A stretch of 64,000 nt of DNA from Apopatocola sp963618015 (GCA_963618015.1 CAVEQS010000009.1:3639-67638), one strand, 5' to 3'. Numbered from the stretch's first letter, positions 45,501 through 53,623 are shown. Notes: generated from the letters alone by a model not told the origin. Program-made: numbers and translations.

Positions 45501-46502
45501 GTCCAGCCCGGCGTCCTCCAGCGTCGTGGCATCGTCCATGGAGTCGTAGGGCTCGCCGAGCGCCTTGGCGTAGAGCGCGCTGTCCGCCTCAAGCGAAGCA
45601 ATGCGCGCGTCGGTCTCGGCGAGCTGCGCCTCGGCTGCGGCGAGAGCTTCCTCCGCCTGCGCGAGCTGTTCGTTCAAAAGATCGATAGCCGCGCGCGCCG
45701 CGGCAAGCTTGGCCGCGCTCTCCCCGGCGGCGGTGACGGTGTCGGCGAGATCGCTCTCGCTCTGCTTGATGGAATCGTTGATGCCGCTGGATGCGCCGAG
45801 CAGCTGATTCTTTCCGGCTTCGACCGCGCCGCGGTTTTCGTCGATCTCCTTCTGCGCGTCCTCAAGCTGCTGCCGCGCGTCCTCCATCGCGGCGTTGATC
45901 GCCTCGGCGATCTTTTCGTTCATTTTGTCGAGCTTCTTCTCGTTGACCTCAATAGTCATCGTCCGCTCGATCATGCCGCCGGTCGTGATGCTCGCCACGC
46001 CCGTTGTGCCCTCGAGCGTTGGGATCACGGTGTCCTTGGCAAAGCGCGAGAGCTCGTACCGGTCCATCTCGGACGAGTCGACCGCCGCGACCATCACGGG
46101 GATCATGTTCGGGTTGATGCGGATGATGCTCGGCGTGCCGATGGAATCGTCCCAGCTGCCGGTGAGCATCTGTGTTTTCTGCAGGATATCCACCACGGCG
46201 CTGTCCATGTTTGTGTCCTGCTCAAATTCGAGCACGAGCATGGAGTAGTTCTCCGCCGAGGTGGAGGTTACGGTCTTAATATCGTTGAGCGTCGCCATGC
46301 TCTGCTCCATGGGCTTGGTGACGACGGCCTCGACCTCCTCGGGCGCCGCGCCCGGATACGTCGTCACGATGACGGCGTAGGGGTAGTCCATGTTCGGCAT
46401 CAGATCGGGCGTCATTTTGACGCACGACATCACGCCGAACACCAAAATGGCGACTACCGCCACGAACACGGTAAAAGGTTTTTTTACACTAAAGGAGGTC
46501 AT
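42573..46502 (-). CDS. RND-family efflux transporter with a long coiled-coil insertion
   Basis: A 1309-residue RND transporter, about 250-300 residues longer than typical AcrB or SwrC. The membrane core is normal: N-terminal KPFTVFVAVVAILVFGVM, helix 4 with GMLVDNSVVVIEN, and LVGIIVNNGIVLVDYIN in the second half. Between about residues 196 and 465, where AcrB has its TolC-docking subdomain, it carries a helical, Ala/Glu/Gln-rich coiled coil (for example EQLAQAEEALAAAEAQLAE). No adaptor or outer-membrane channel gene is nearby, as expected in a monoderm. The substrate is unknown; drugs, peptides or lipids are possible. Confidence 0.92.
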   Translation of the reverse strand: MTSFSVKKPFTVFVAVVAILVFGVMSCVKMTPDLMPNMDYPYAVIVTTYPGAAPEEVEAVVTKPMEQSMATLNDIKTVTSTSAENYSMLVLEFEQDTNMDSAVVDILQKTQMLTGSWDDSIGTPSIIRINPNMIPVMVAAVDSSEMDRYELSRFAKDTVIPTLEGTTGVASITTGGMIERTMTIEVNEKKLDKMNEKIAEAINAAMEDARQQLEDAQKEIDENRGAVEAGKNQLLGASSGINDSIKQSESDLADTVTAAGESAAKLAAARAAIDLLNEQLAQAEEALAAAEAQLAETDARIASLEADSALYAKALGEPYDSMDDATTLEDAGLDADTIAALNAKGCTDLGSVRTMNNLNEVNLSAQRTARAAQAVAVETARVQVEELRTQIAAAEENYAALEADAKKQMESLENLQKQLEELPGELMGGVTQISLAGGQLAAAQTALTSAQTQLDAAVQTLEDQLASALDAADLHGVMTLETVSSLIAAQNLDMPAGYVYDENGNGIIVTVGDAIQDGDDLENLVLLDLGIEGLDPIRVCDVADVVRADNAGEIYASLNGNNGLILMFSKQSNYATAKVSDNIRAAFEELSAEYPGLTFTALMDQGDYIYLLRDSILSSLLWGALFSVIILFLFLRDWRPTVITLCSIPISLLFAFTLMYFTGVSINIMSLSGLSISVGMLVDNSVVVIENTYRLRALGESTVKSTVSGARQVGGAIAASTLTTICVFIPIAFVEGLTRELFTDMVLTLSYALIASLIVALTLVPALAGKLLAHAKPQSETAFTRFMPKYRKSVLWAVNHKAVTLLTAVALLIASGAAVLTKGFTFLPDMEMEQMMVTLTMPEGSSFADTTAAADEAANRMLTVPGVETVGGAIGDSAGSLSFMASDGDVSFYVLLEKGYKASRVAKEINEACADMDADVNADANSLMSSMTQMLTSSGITVRVYSNDLDDLRETADAVAEVLRGVEGTENVAAGEEEPTAELHFTVDKEKAAKEQLTVAQVYMQVASALTGSADLIELSDGGDTYAVSVQTAGKDTITPEYVRSLTFDVTAKDGTVHSVALKDIATVEETESLSSIHRLNQRRYIDVTADISEGYNVTLVTNSAEEALASFTPADGAAVSFTGERESIVEALRQLILMLAVGILLVYLVMVAQFQDLKSPFIVMFTIPLAFTGGFLALLIAGLDINLLSMLGMIMLVGIIVNNGIVLVDYINQLRIGGMERREAIADAAVTRLRPILMTSITTILGLIVMALGQSEATSLIQPLAVTCIGGLLYATLMTLYVVPVMYDALSKKELYHVDEADLELSEK

Positions 46503-46597
46503 GGAGCAGGATCCTTTCCGGAAAACTGGTTTATTTGCCTATCATAGCACCGCGTTTTGACGAATGCGTGAATTTTTGTTGAATTTTAACGAAAAAA

Positions 46598-46630
46598 TAA
46601 GACGCAGCTTAATTTTAGCTGCGTCTTGTA
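46598..46630 (-). terminator. Terminator of the TRAP operon
   Basis: AAGACGCAGCT-taatttt-AGCTGCGTCTT, with ATTTTTT following on the minus strand. It lies beyond the repeat that follows the permease gene. Confidence 0.75.
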
Positions 46631-46640
46631 TGGGAAGGGA

Positions 46641-46765
46641 AAACCCCTCCGTCAAAAATTTCATTTTTGCCACCTCCCCTTTTAGGGGAGGCAAGATCGT
46701 TTACCGCGAACCCACTTGGCTCCCCTAATAGGGGAGCTGTCAGCCGTGAGGCTGACTGAGGGGTT
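46641..46765. repeat. Dispersed bipartite hairpin repeat, copy 12 (B-inverted + A)
   Basis: AACCCCTCCGTC, hairpin CAAAAAT-ttc-ATTTTTG, CCACCTCCCC/GGGGAGG, spacer with ACCCACTT, GGCTCCCC/GGGGAGC, hairpin CAGCC-gtga-GGCTG, ACTGAGGGGTTT. The first small hairpin differs from copy 11 by a compensated C:G to T:A change. Confidence 0.9.
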
Positions 46766-48691
46766 TCACGCCGCTTTCAGCGTCTTTTTCTCCTTGAGGA
46801 TCTGCATCGCCACGATTCCGCCGACAACGATGATACCGATGACGTCCGTCACCGTGCCGGGGTACACGAGGCACAGACCGCCCGCGGCGGAGAGGATGCG
46901 CAGATACCAGGGAATGCTCCCGCGGTAGTAGCCCTCGAGCGCCATACCGATGCCAAACATACCGATGAGAGAGGTGATTGCGATGACGATGATCTCCGTG
47001 GCGGTCGTATCCACGAGCACCATGGCGGGGTTGTAGGCGAGAATGTACGGGATGATGAACGCCGCGATGGCGAGCTTTGTTGCGTTGAGCGCGGTTTTCA
47101 TGGGGTTTGCGCCGGCGATGGCGGCGCCGGCGTATGCGGCGAGCGCGACCGGCGGCGTGAGATCGGCCACGATGCCGAAGTAGAACACGAAGAAGTGCGC
47201 CGCGATGGTTGGAATACCCATCTTCACGAGAATGGGGGCGCACGTCGTCGCCATGATGCAGTAGTTGGCGGTCGTCGGAACGCCCATGCCAAGAACGATG
47301 CAGCAGACCATGGTCAGCACAAGAGCCAGAAGCTTCGCGTTGCCAGAGAGGTTGACAATGGCATTGATGAGGTCGTTGGCCAGACCGGTCATTGTAAGGC
47401 AGCCGGCGACGATGCCCGCTATGCCGCACGCCACGCCCACGGAGATGCACCCCTGCGTGCCGGCGGCCAGCGCTTCAAAGAACTTCTTCGGCGTCATGCG
47501 CGTTTCGCTGGAGAACATGCTCACGACGATGGCGGCAATCGTGGCAAGAGCCGCGGAAAAGGCCATGGTATGCCTGTTGGAGGAAACAAGGTAAATGAGC
47601 AGAGCCAACGGCAGCAGCAGATAGATCTTCCCCAGTAGCGGTCGCAGCGACGGCAGCTCATTGCGCGGCACGCCTTTCAGCCCAGTTTTTTTCGCCTCCA
47701 GATGGACGCAGATGAAAATTCCGGTGAAGTAAAGAACCGCAGGGAGAATGGCGCGCACCACGATGTTGGAGTATGGCAGCGAGACATAGTCCACCATGAG
47801 GAACGCTGCCGCGCCCATGATGGGCGGCATGATCTGCCCGCCGGTAGAGGCCGCGGCCTCCACGGCACCGGCAAATTCGGGCTTGTAGCCCATTTTTTTC
47901 ATCATGGGGATCGTGACGGAACCCGAGCCGACGGTGTTGGCGACGGAGGAGCCGGACACCATGCCCTCAAGCGCACTGGCGATGACGGCGGCCTTCGCCG
48001 GTCCGCCGGACGCCCAGCCGGTGAGGGCGTTGGCAAACTGAATGAACAGGTCAGCGATGCCGGTACGCTCAAGGAACGCACCGAAGATGATGAATACGGC
48101 GATGTACTTCGAGCAGACGTTGACCGGCGTGGAGAGAATGCCCGTCTTCTTATAGAAGATCGAGCAGACGAGCGATTTGAACGCCCCCGTGCCGAGTCCG
48201 CGCTTGACGCCGTAATAGTAGAATGCGTACACGATGAAAATGCCCGCCACGATCATGATGGGCACGCCGGTGCTCCGGCGGCAGAGCTCAAAGAGCGCCG
48301 CGATGCCGATCACGCCGAGCACGACTTCATACGTTTTAAGCGCCGGGAGCTGCTGCACGATGGTGTTGGCGTTGAAGCAGAAATAGAAGAACGATGCCGC
48401 GCCGAGCGCCATGATGATCCAGTCGTACCAGGGGACAAAGTTCACGCGGAACTCGTGCTTGTGGCTGGGAAAGATGAGGAAGCCCGCGATCAGCAGACCG
48501 CCGACGAACGACGTGAGCCGCACCTCGTCGAGCATCGTGCCGAACAGCGTAACATACACCTCAAAGATCGCGAACGCCGCAAGATACGCCTGCACGGCGA
48601 TCTTCGGCTTGCCCTCCCAGGCGCGGGTATTCGATTCGCGGTCATATTTTCGCATGACCTCGTTGAGATTTTTTGTCGCGTCGTGAGACAT
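46766..48691 (-). CDS. TRAP transporter fused permease (4TM-12TM type, TAXI partner)
   Basis: A 641-residue polytopic membrane protein with small (DctQ-like) and large (DctM-like) TRAP permease parts fused. Motifs of the large subunit include EGMVSGSSVANTVGSGSVTI and EAAASTGGQIMPPIMGAAAF, and GVACGIAGIVAGCLTMTG in the second half. TAXI-type TRAP systems use such fused permeases with an exported binding protein, which is encoded just upstream. ATG 48691 is set by GGGAGG 8 nt upstream. The imported substrate (an organic acid is common) is unknown. Confidence 0.93.
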   Translation of the reverse strand: MSHDATKNLNEVMRKYDRESNTRAWEGKPKIAVQAYLAAFAIFEVYVTLFGTMLDEVRLTSFVGGLLIAGFLIFPSHKHEFRVNFVPWYDWIIMALGAASFFYFCFNANTIVQQLPALKTYEVVLGVIGIAALFELCRRSTGVPIMIVAGIFIVYAFYYYGVKRGLGTGAFKSLVCSIFYKKTGILSTPVNVCSKYIAVFIIFGAFLERTGIADLFIQFANALTGWASGGPAKAAVIASALEGMVSGSSVANTVGSGSVTIPMMKKMGYKPEFAGAVEAAASTGGQIMPPIMGAAAFLMVDYVSLPYSNIVVRAILPAVLYFTGIFICVHLEAKKTGLKGVPRNELPSLRPLLGKIYLLLPLALLIYLVSSNRHTMAFSAALATIAAIVVSMFSSETRMTPKKFFEALAAGTQGCISVGVACGIAGIVAGCLTMTGLANDLINAIVNLSGNAKLLALVLTMVCCIVLGMGVPTTANYCIMATTCAPILVKMGIPTIAAHFFVFYFGIVADLTPPVALAAYAGAAIAGANPMKTALNATKLAIAAFIIPYILAYNPAMVLVDTTATEIIVIAITSLIGMFGIGMALEGYYRGSIPWYLRILSAAGGLCLVYPGTVTDVIGIIVVGGIVAMQILKEKKTLKAA

Positions 48692-48984
48692 GGGACGTAC
48701 CTCCCGTTTTAGAATCAATCGTTGAATACGCAACGGGAGGAGCAGAGCCCCTCCCCTACAGGCCGGCCAAAGAAGCCTCGCAGAGTTTGCGCCCGCAGGC
48801 GCAAAAAGACTTGATTATTTTCTCCGGCGACATGCGCGTCGGAGAAAATACCGCTCGGCTTGCAAACGTGCGAGCGAAGCGAGTGCGCTGCGGCAAGCCG
48901 CAGCCTTTTCAAACGAGAGCCCAACGCAGTGGGTCTCGTTTGAGGGCGTGTCAAAAAGAATTTTTGGCACGCCCAATGGGAGGA
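48692..48984. other. Noncoding, hairpin-rich spacer between TRAP binding protein and permease genes
   Basis: About 290 nt with no supported gene. It holds several stems: TATTTTCTCCG (48816-48826) with CGGAGAAAATA (48840-48850), GCTGCGGC/GCCGCAGC near 48890, CAAACGAGA/TCTCGTTTG near 48909-48943, and GGGCGTG/CACGCCC near 48944-48975. The sequence is unlike the A/B repeat family. It may control how much permease is made relative to binding protein. Confidence 0.5.
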
Positions 48985-49971
48985 TCAGCCGGCGGTCTCG
49001 ACGGTGATGCCGTTTTCGGCGAAGTACTTCGCAGCGCCCGCGGCGAACGGAACGGCGATGCCTTCGGTGGCGAAGGTCAGATCAATGCTGTTGCCTTTCT
49101 CGTGCAGAGCGGTGATGTCTTCCTTGCTCTCCATGATGGTCTTGACGATAGTGTAAGCGGTGTCATCGTCGAGATCGGCGCGGCAGACGAGCGTGGCCTT
49201 CACGGTGATGGTGGAGCAGTCCTCGTCAAACCCGGCGTAGGTACCGGCGGGCAGAACGAGCTTGGCGTACCAGGGGCAGCTCGCGAGCAGCTTTTCCATG
49301 TGCGCATCGTCAAAGCCGACGAGATACACGGTCTTGGAAGCGGCGAGCTCGGTAACGGCCGGGGTCGGAGCACCGGCGCACAGGAACGCGGCGTCGATCT
49401 TGCCGTCCTTGAGGCTTTCGGTGCTGTCGCCGAAGGACTGGTACACGGGGGAAACGTCGTCGATGGTCATGTCGTAGGCGGCGAACACGTCGATGGCGTT
49501 GAAGTACGTGCCGCTGCCGACGTCGCCGACGCACACGCGCTTACCGCGCAGATCCTCCACCGTCTTGAGCGAGGGATCGGTCGTGACGATCTGCACCGTT
49601 TCGGGATACAGCGCGCACAGAACGCGGAAGCCGTCGATCTTGCCGGAATCGGCAAAGGAGTTCGTGCCGTTGTAGGCATAGGTCATAACGTCGGACTGGA
49701 CGGTCGCGAGATCGTACATGCCGTCCTGCATGCTCACGAGGTTATCCTTGGAGCCGCCGGTCGCGACGACCGTGAGCTTGATGTCGGTCTTCTGGCCGAT
49801 CACGGTGCCGAGGATGCCGGTGTAGCCGTAATACGTGCCGCTCTCACCGCCGGTGCCAACGTTCAGCGAAACGCTGCTCGCCGCCGGGGTGGAATCGCCC
49901 GAGCTGCTGCCGCAGGCGCACAGCGCAAACACCATGCACAGCGCCAAAACCAGAGCCAATACTTTTTTCAT
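48985..49971 (-). CDS. TAXI-family TRAP transporter substrate-binding lipoprotein
   Basis: A 328-residue exported binding protein. The lipoprotein signal is KKVLALVLALCMVFALCACG with the lipobox Cys about residue 18. The mature part starts LNVGTGGESGTYYGYTGIL and contains DLRGKRVCVGDVGSGTYFNA, typical of the TAXI group. It captures substrate outside and delivers it to the fused permease encoded downstream. AAGGAGG is close to ATG 49971. TAXI ligands are often glutamate or other dicarboxylates; specificity cannot be told here. Confidence 0.93.
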   Translation of the reverse strand: MKKVLALVLALCMVFALCACGSSSGDSTPAASSVSLNVGTGGESGTYYGYTGILGTVIGQKTDIKLTVVATGGSKDNLVSMQDGMYDLATVQSDVMTYAYNGTNSFADSGKIDGFRVLCALYPETVQIVTTDPSLKTVEDLRGKRVCVGDVGSGTYFNAIDVFAAYDMTIDDVSPVYQSFGDSTESLKDGKIDAAFLCAGAPTPAVTELAASKTVYLVGFDDAHMEKLLASCPWYAKLVLPAGTYAGFDEDCSTITVKATLVCRADLDDDTAYTIVKTIMESKEDITALHEKGNSIDLTFATEGIAVPFAAGAAKYFAENGITVETAG

Positions 49972-50265
49972 TTCCTTTTCCTCCTTGTCATTCTGACGGC
50001 TGCCTCTCGCGGAAAACCGCGAAATTTGCAAGCCGCAGGAAATTTCTTTCGTATGGACGCATTATAAACGCTCAAAACGCCGATTGCAAGACTAAATTTG
50101 AATTTTGCACGAAATTATTATGCAAAAAATTTAGCAGAGTAAATTCGGAAACTGTGCACAATAGCGAAACGCCCCCGCGCCGCTCTCGGAGGGAGGCGCG
50201 GCACGGGGGCATATATGGAAATTCGCCGCCGGAAACCCGGCGGCGAACCACTATATTTTGTGCTT
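49972..50265. other. Gap with two terminator-like hairpins
   Basis: No gene is seen. Stems lie at 50170-50212 (GCCCCCG...CGGGGGC around a CGCGCC/GGCGCG inner arm) and at 50224-50249 (TTCGCCGCCGG-aaac-CCGGCGGCGAA). The latter ends the lipid kinase transcript on the minus strand. An AT-rich block (50080-50150) probably holds the TAXI operon promoter. Confidence 0.55.
50224..50249 (-). terminator. Terminator of the lipid kinase gene
   Basis: TTCGCCGCCGG, short loop, CCGGCGGCGAA, followed by TTTCC on the minus strand. Confidence 0.7.
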
Positions 50266-51162
50266 TCAGCAGTAAATGTCCACGGCGTGGTGGTGCGAGC
50301 GCAGCGTAAGAGTCTGGTGCGCGCCGCCGTCCTCGCCGTCGCGCGTCCAGGGGACGGGCTCCTCAAACGTGAATTTCACGAAGCTCGACTGCACGATGGT
50401 GAGGCAGGGGCTGTCGTAGGTCTTGTTCAGCACACCGGTGAGGATGCTGTTGATCTCCATCACGTCCTTCGGGCGGCGGACGAGCAATATTTCAAACTTG
50501 CCGTCCGAGAGATCGACGAGCTCGTCATTTAGGCGCACCATGCCCGCAACGCTCAGGGAGTTGGACATCGCGCCATAGATGAAATCGCCCTCGGTGACGC
50601 CGTGCTCGTGCTCGATGACGGCTTTGTAGCTCTTGATGGTGGAAAGAGCGTTCAGCCCGCCAAGCACATACGCTAAATGGCCGAGCGTGCGCTTGAGCTC
50701 CTGGTCGGTCTTGTAGCTCACCTCGGTGAATGCGCCGAATGCTGCGATGTACGTGAAGAAGCCGACGCCGTCCATCTCGCCGACGTCATAGTGCAGCGGC
50801 TTCCCGGCGAGGATCATCTCGGCGGCGCGTCCCGGCTGGCGCATCGGAAGGCCGAGCGTGTTCGCCACGTCGTTCGCGGTGCCCATCGGGATATAGCCGA
50901 GCTTCGGGCGCTTCTCCTCCGGCAGCGTCATGAGACCCGCGATCGTGTCGGAGAGTGTGCCGTCGCCGCCGAGACAGACAAGCCGCTCATAGTTCGCGGC
51001 GTTCTCCGCAACGATTTTCGACGCCGTCCCCGGCGCGGTCGTATAAAATACGGTCGGGCAGTACCCGTTCACGGCGAACGTGGAAACCGCCGTGCCGAGA
51101 TTGAGATCGGACATCGACCGCCCGGCGGCGGGATTCACCAGCATCATTAAGGACTTGGCCAT
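50266..51162 (-). CDS. Diacylglycerol kinase-family lipid kinase (YegS/BmrU-like)
   Basis: A 298-residue soluble lipid kinase. It has the N-terminal LVNPAAGRSMSDLN, the nucleotide-binding LVCLGGDGTLSDTIAGL and the GYIPMGTANDVANTLGL segment. Members phosphorylate diacylglycerol or related lipids to recycle them into phospholipid or lipoteichoic acid metabolism. ATG 51162 is supported by GAGG 8 nt upstream. It lies downstream of rpsT on the same strand but a terminator separates them. Confidence 0.92.
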   Translation of the reverse strand: MAKSLMMLVNPAAGRSMSDLNLGTAVSTFAVNGYCPTVFYTTAPGTASKIVAENAANYERLVCLGGDGTLSDTIAGLMTLPEEKRPKLGYIPMGTANDVANTLGLPMRQPGRAAEMILAGKPLHYDVGEMDGVGFFTYIAAFGAFTEVSYKTDQELKRTLGHLAYVLGGLNALSTIKSYKAVIEHEHGVTEGDFIYGAMSNSLSVAGMVRLNDELVDLSDGKFEILLVRRPKDVMEINSILTGVLNKTYDSPCLTIVQSSFVKFTFEEPVPWTRDGEDGGAHQTLTLRSHHHAVDIYC

Positions 51163-51227
51163 AGCATATACCTCGCTGTAATAATTATAATAGTATACAC
51201 TCTTTACGAGTTCTTTATGATAATAGA

Positions 51228-51256
51228 AAAACGATGCGGCAGGAATCTGCCGCATC
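51228..51256 (-). terminator. Terminator of rpsT
   Basis: CGATGCGGCAG-att-CCTGCCGCATCG on the minus strand, then TTTTTC. It lies 16 nt after the S20 stop. Confidence 0.85.
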
Positions 51257-51271
51257 GTCCATGTTTGAGGA

Positions 51272-51538
51272 TTATTCGCTCAGCGCGTTCATCTTGGAAG
51301 CCATGCTGGACTTCTTGCGAGCTGCGTTGTTCTTGTGGAGCAGACCCTTGGACACCGCGCGGTCAACCGACTTGACAGCGGCTTTGTAGGCAGCCTCGGC
51401 GTTCTCCTTATTTCCTTCCGTCGCAGCGGCGTCAAACTTTTTGATCGTGGTCTTGAGCTCAGACTTGTCCGCCTTGTTGCGCTCGGCGCGAACACGGGAG
51501 ACGAGAACCCTCTTGGCCGAAGACTTGATGTTGGCCAT
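51272..51538 (-). CDS. rpsT: Small ribosomal subunit protein bS20
   Basis: An 88-residue basic protein: MANIKSSAKRVLVSRVRAE at the start and GLLHKNNAARKKSSMASKMN near the end, both diagnostic of S20, which binds 16S rRNA during 30S assembly. GGAGGTGG is just upstream of the ATG. It is monocistronic and divergent from gpr, the common Firmicutes arrangement. Confidence 0.97.
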   Translation of the reverse strand: MANIKSSAKRVLVSRVRAERNKADKSELKTTIKKFDAAATEGNKENAEAAYKAAVKSVDRAVSKGLLHKNNAARKKSSMASKMNALSE

Positions 51539-51715
51539 TCTTTAGCCACCTCCTCCATTCAATACTCCTGCGGATCGACGAACCCGCGTTTTGATATTAT
51601 AAAGGAGGATTCTTGATTTTGCAAGCACTTTTTTCGTTTTCTCTGCAAAAATTTTGCATACTTTTGTGCCTCTTTCAAATACTGACCACAAGATATGGCA
51701 CAGGAGGAAAATCTT

Positions 51716-52594
51716 TTGAAAAATTCTTTCCGAACCGACCTCGCGTGCGAGTCGCGCGACGTATGGACAAGAACGCGCGGCGCCGATCTCGAGGGCGTCT
51801 CGGCGCGGTCAGAAACCCGCGACGGCCTCGGCGTTGAGACCGTAGAAATTTTAAATGAGGAAGCGGCTGAGGAATTATGTAAACCGATGGGGCGCTACAC
51901 CACCATCTCGCTCGACGCGCTCATCCGCCGCGAGGAGGATGCCTTTCGCCGCGCCTGCGGCGTGCTCGCGCGCGAGATACGGACGCAGCTCGCCATGGAG
52001 CCGGACGAGAGCGTTCTCGTCGTCGGGCTCGGCAACCCGGATATTACGCCGGACGCCATTGGGCCGCTCGCGGCGGAGTGCGTCCTTGTCACGCGCCATT
52101 TGAAATCGCGCCTGCCGGAGGAGTTTGCTGCGTTCCGTCCGGTGAGCGTTTTCCGTACCGGCGTTCTCGGCACGACCGGTATCGAGAGCGCGGCGCTCGT
52201 CCGCGGCGTTGTGTCGCTCGTCCGGCCGGACAGGGTGATCGCGGTGGACGCGCTTTGCGCGCGGGAGGCCGCGCGCCTCTGCCGCGCGGTACAGGTGACG
52301 AACGCGGGCATCGTCCCCGGCTCCGGCGTCGGCAATGCGCGCAGCGCTCTTACGGAGGAAACGCTCGGCGTTCCGGTCGTCGCCGTCGGCGTGCCGACAG
52401 TCGTGGATGCGCGCACGCTCTGTGCCGACCTATGCGGCACGGAGACTGCCCTCCCGGAGGATACGGAGATGTTCGTCACGCCGCGGGACATCGATAGCCG
52501 CGTGCGCGACAGTGCCCGCCTCGCTGGCTATGCGATCGATCTTGCGCTGCACGATGCGCTGACCATCGAGGACATTGACATGTTCCTTGCTTGA
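51716..52594 (+). CDS. gpr: Spore germination protease GPR
   Basis: A 292-residue aspartic-type protease that degrades small acid-soluble proteins on spore germination. The propeptide-like N-terminus SFRTDLACESRD, then VVGLGNPDITPDAIGPLA and TNAGIVPGSGVGN, are typical. I prefer the TTG start at 51716 because AGGAGG (51702-51707) is placed 8 nt before it; an ATG seven codons earlier (51695) has no site and would place AGGAGG within the gene. CATACT (51657-51662) resembles a sigma-G -10, but no clear -35 is seen. It indicates a spore-forming lineage. Confidence 0.95.
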   Translation: MKNSFRTDLACESRDVWTRTRGADLEGVSARSETRDGLGVETVEILNEEAAEELCKPMGRYTTISLDALIRREEDAFRRACGVLAREIRTQLAMEPDESVLVVGLGNPDITPDAIGPLAAECVLVTRHLKSRLPEEFAAFRPVSVFRTGVLGTTGIESAALVRGVVSLVRPDRVIAVDALCAREAARLCRAVQVTNAGIVPGSGVGNARSALTEETLGVPVVAVGVPTVVDARTLCADLCGTETALPEDTEMFVTPRDIDSRVRDSARLAGYAIDLALHDALTIEDIDMFLA

Positions 52595-52606
52595 CGTTTT
52601 ACGTGA

Positions 52607-52622
52607 TGTTTCACGTGAAACA
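52607..52622. promoter_or_regulatory. parS site 1
   Basis: TGTTTCACGTGAAACA, an exact match to the 16 bp parS consensus bound by ParB/Spo0J. It lies 12 nt after the gpr stop. Confidence 0.95.
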
Positions 52623-52652
52623 TTGCTCGCCATAGAAAACCACCGCGAAAAA

Positions 52653-52668
52653 TGTTTCACGTGAAACA
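52653..52668. promoter_or_regulatory. parS site 2
   Basis: TGTTTCACGTGAAACA again, 46 bp from the first and 1 nt before the -35 of the parAB promoter. ParB bound here could affect its own transcription. Confidence 0.95.
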
Positions 52669-52669
52669 G

Positions 52670-52698
52670 TTGCAAAATGGGGAACGCATCATTATAAT
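52670..52698 (+). promoter_or_regulatory. parAB promoter
   Basis: TTGCAA (52670-52675), 17 bp spacer, TATAAT (52693-52698), directly beside parS site 2. The transcript would start near 52705, giving a leader of about 160 nt that contains a full dispersed repeat. Confidence 0.65.
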
Positions 52699-52725
52699 AA
52701 ACGATGCTAAGAAAACAGAGACGGT

Positions 52726-52840
52726 AAAACTCCCTCAGTCTCGCCTTTGGCGAGCCAGCTCCCTCAAAGAGGGAGCCAATTTGCCTCCCTCCCCGAGGGA
52801 GGTGGCCCGGTGCTTCGCGCCGGGACGGAAGGAGTTCCCC
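52726..52840. repeat. Dispersed bipartite hairpin repeat, copy 13 (A-inverted + B), in the parAB leader
   Basis: ACTCCCTCAGT, hairpin CTCGCC-ttt-GGCGAG, CCAGCTCCCTC/GAGGGAGC, then CCTCCCTC-cc-GAGGGAGGTGG, hairpin CCCGGTGC-ttc-GCGCCGGG, ACGGAAGGAGT. It lies between the promoter and the parA ribosome site. Confidence 0.85.
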
Positions 52841-52867
52841 CGTACAGACACCAAAGGGGGCAAAGAA

Positions 52868-53623
52868 ATGGGCAAAGTGATCGCCGTCGCCAATCAGAAG
52901 GGCGGCGTCGGCAAAACGACAACGAGCGTGAATCTCACGGCAGCGCTGGCACGGCTCGGCAAAAAGACGCTGCTCGTGGACTTCGATCCGCAGGGCAACA
53001 GCACGTCCGGTATGGGCGTATCCAAGCGCAGCAACCCGACGGCTTACGATGTTGTGATGGGCAGCGCGAGCGCGGAGGACGCCGTCATCCGTCTGCCGTA
53101 CGGCTGGGTGCTGCCGTCGAACACCGACCTTTCCGGCGCGGAAGTCGAGCTTGCCAACGTGGAGCGGCGCGAATACCGCCTGCGCGAGGCCATCGACACC
53201 ATCCGGGACGACTTTGACTACATATTCATCGATTGTCCGCCGTCGCTGGGCATTCTGACGCTCAACGCCTTCACCGCGGCGGACAGCCTGCTCGTGCCGC
53301 TGCAATGCGAGTATTACGCGATGGAGGGCGTGGCGGATCTCACGACCTCGGTGAAGATCGCAAACCGGCGGTTGAACAAAAATCTCTATATTGAGGGCAT
53401 TCTGCTCACAATGTACGATAACCGCCTGAACTTCTCCACGCAGGTGGCCGAGGAGCTGCGGCGGTATTTCGGCGCGCGGGTGTATGATACGGTCATCCCG
53501 CGCAACGTCCGTCTGGCCGAGGCACCGAGCCACGGCCGCCCGATCACGGAGTACGACGCCGGGTCGAAGGGCGCGCGGGCGTATCTCGCCGCCGCCGAGG
53601 AATTTTTGCAGAGGCAGGGATGA
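52868..53623 (+). CDS. parA: Chromosome partitioning ATPase ParA (Soj)
   Basis: A 251-residue ParA ATPase. The deviant Walker A is VANQKGGVGKTTTSVN, Walker A' DFDPQGNSTSGM and Walker B YIFIDCPPSLGIL. It works with ParB and parS in origin segregation and, in Bacillus, in DnaA regulation. ATG 52868 fits the family N-terminus; the frame is open upstream through the repeat and a parS site but that is leader. It overlaps parB by ATGA. Confidence 0.97.
   Translation: MGKVIAVANQKGGVGKTTTSVNLTAALARLGKKTLLVDFDPQGNSTSGMGVSKRSNPTAYDVVMGSASAEDAVIRLPYGWVLPSNTDLSGAEVELANVERREYRLREAIDTIRDDFDYIFIDCPPSLGILTLNAFTAADSLLVPLQCEYYAMEGVADLTTSVKIANRRLNKNLYIEGILLTMYDNRLNFSTQVAEELRRYFGARVYDTVIPRNVRLAEAPSHGRPITEYDAGSKGARAYLAAAEEFLQRQG

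Noticed and set aside
51695..51715. ATG start for gpr seven codons upstream
   Set aside because: The AGGAGG ribosome site lies inside those codons and is correctly spaced for TTG 51716, so the ATG was judged less likely, though not excluded.
52652..52867. An earlier in-frame ATG for parA
   Set aside because: The extra N-terminus would be encoded by a parS site, the promoter and a repeat. The conserved family start is ATG 52868.
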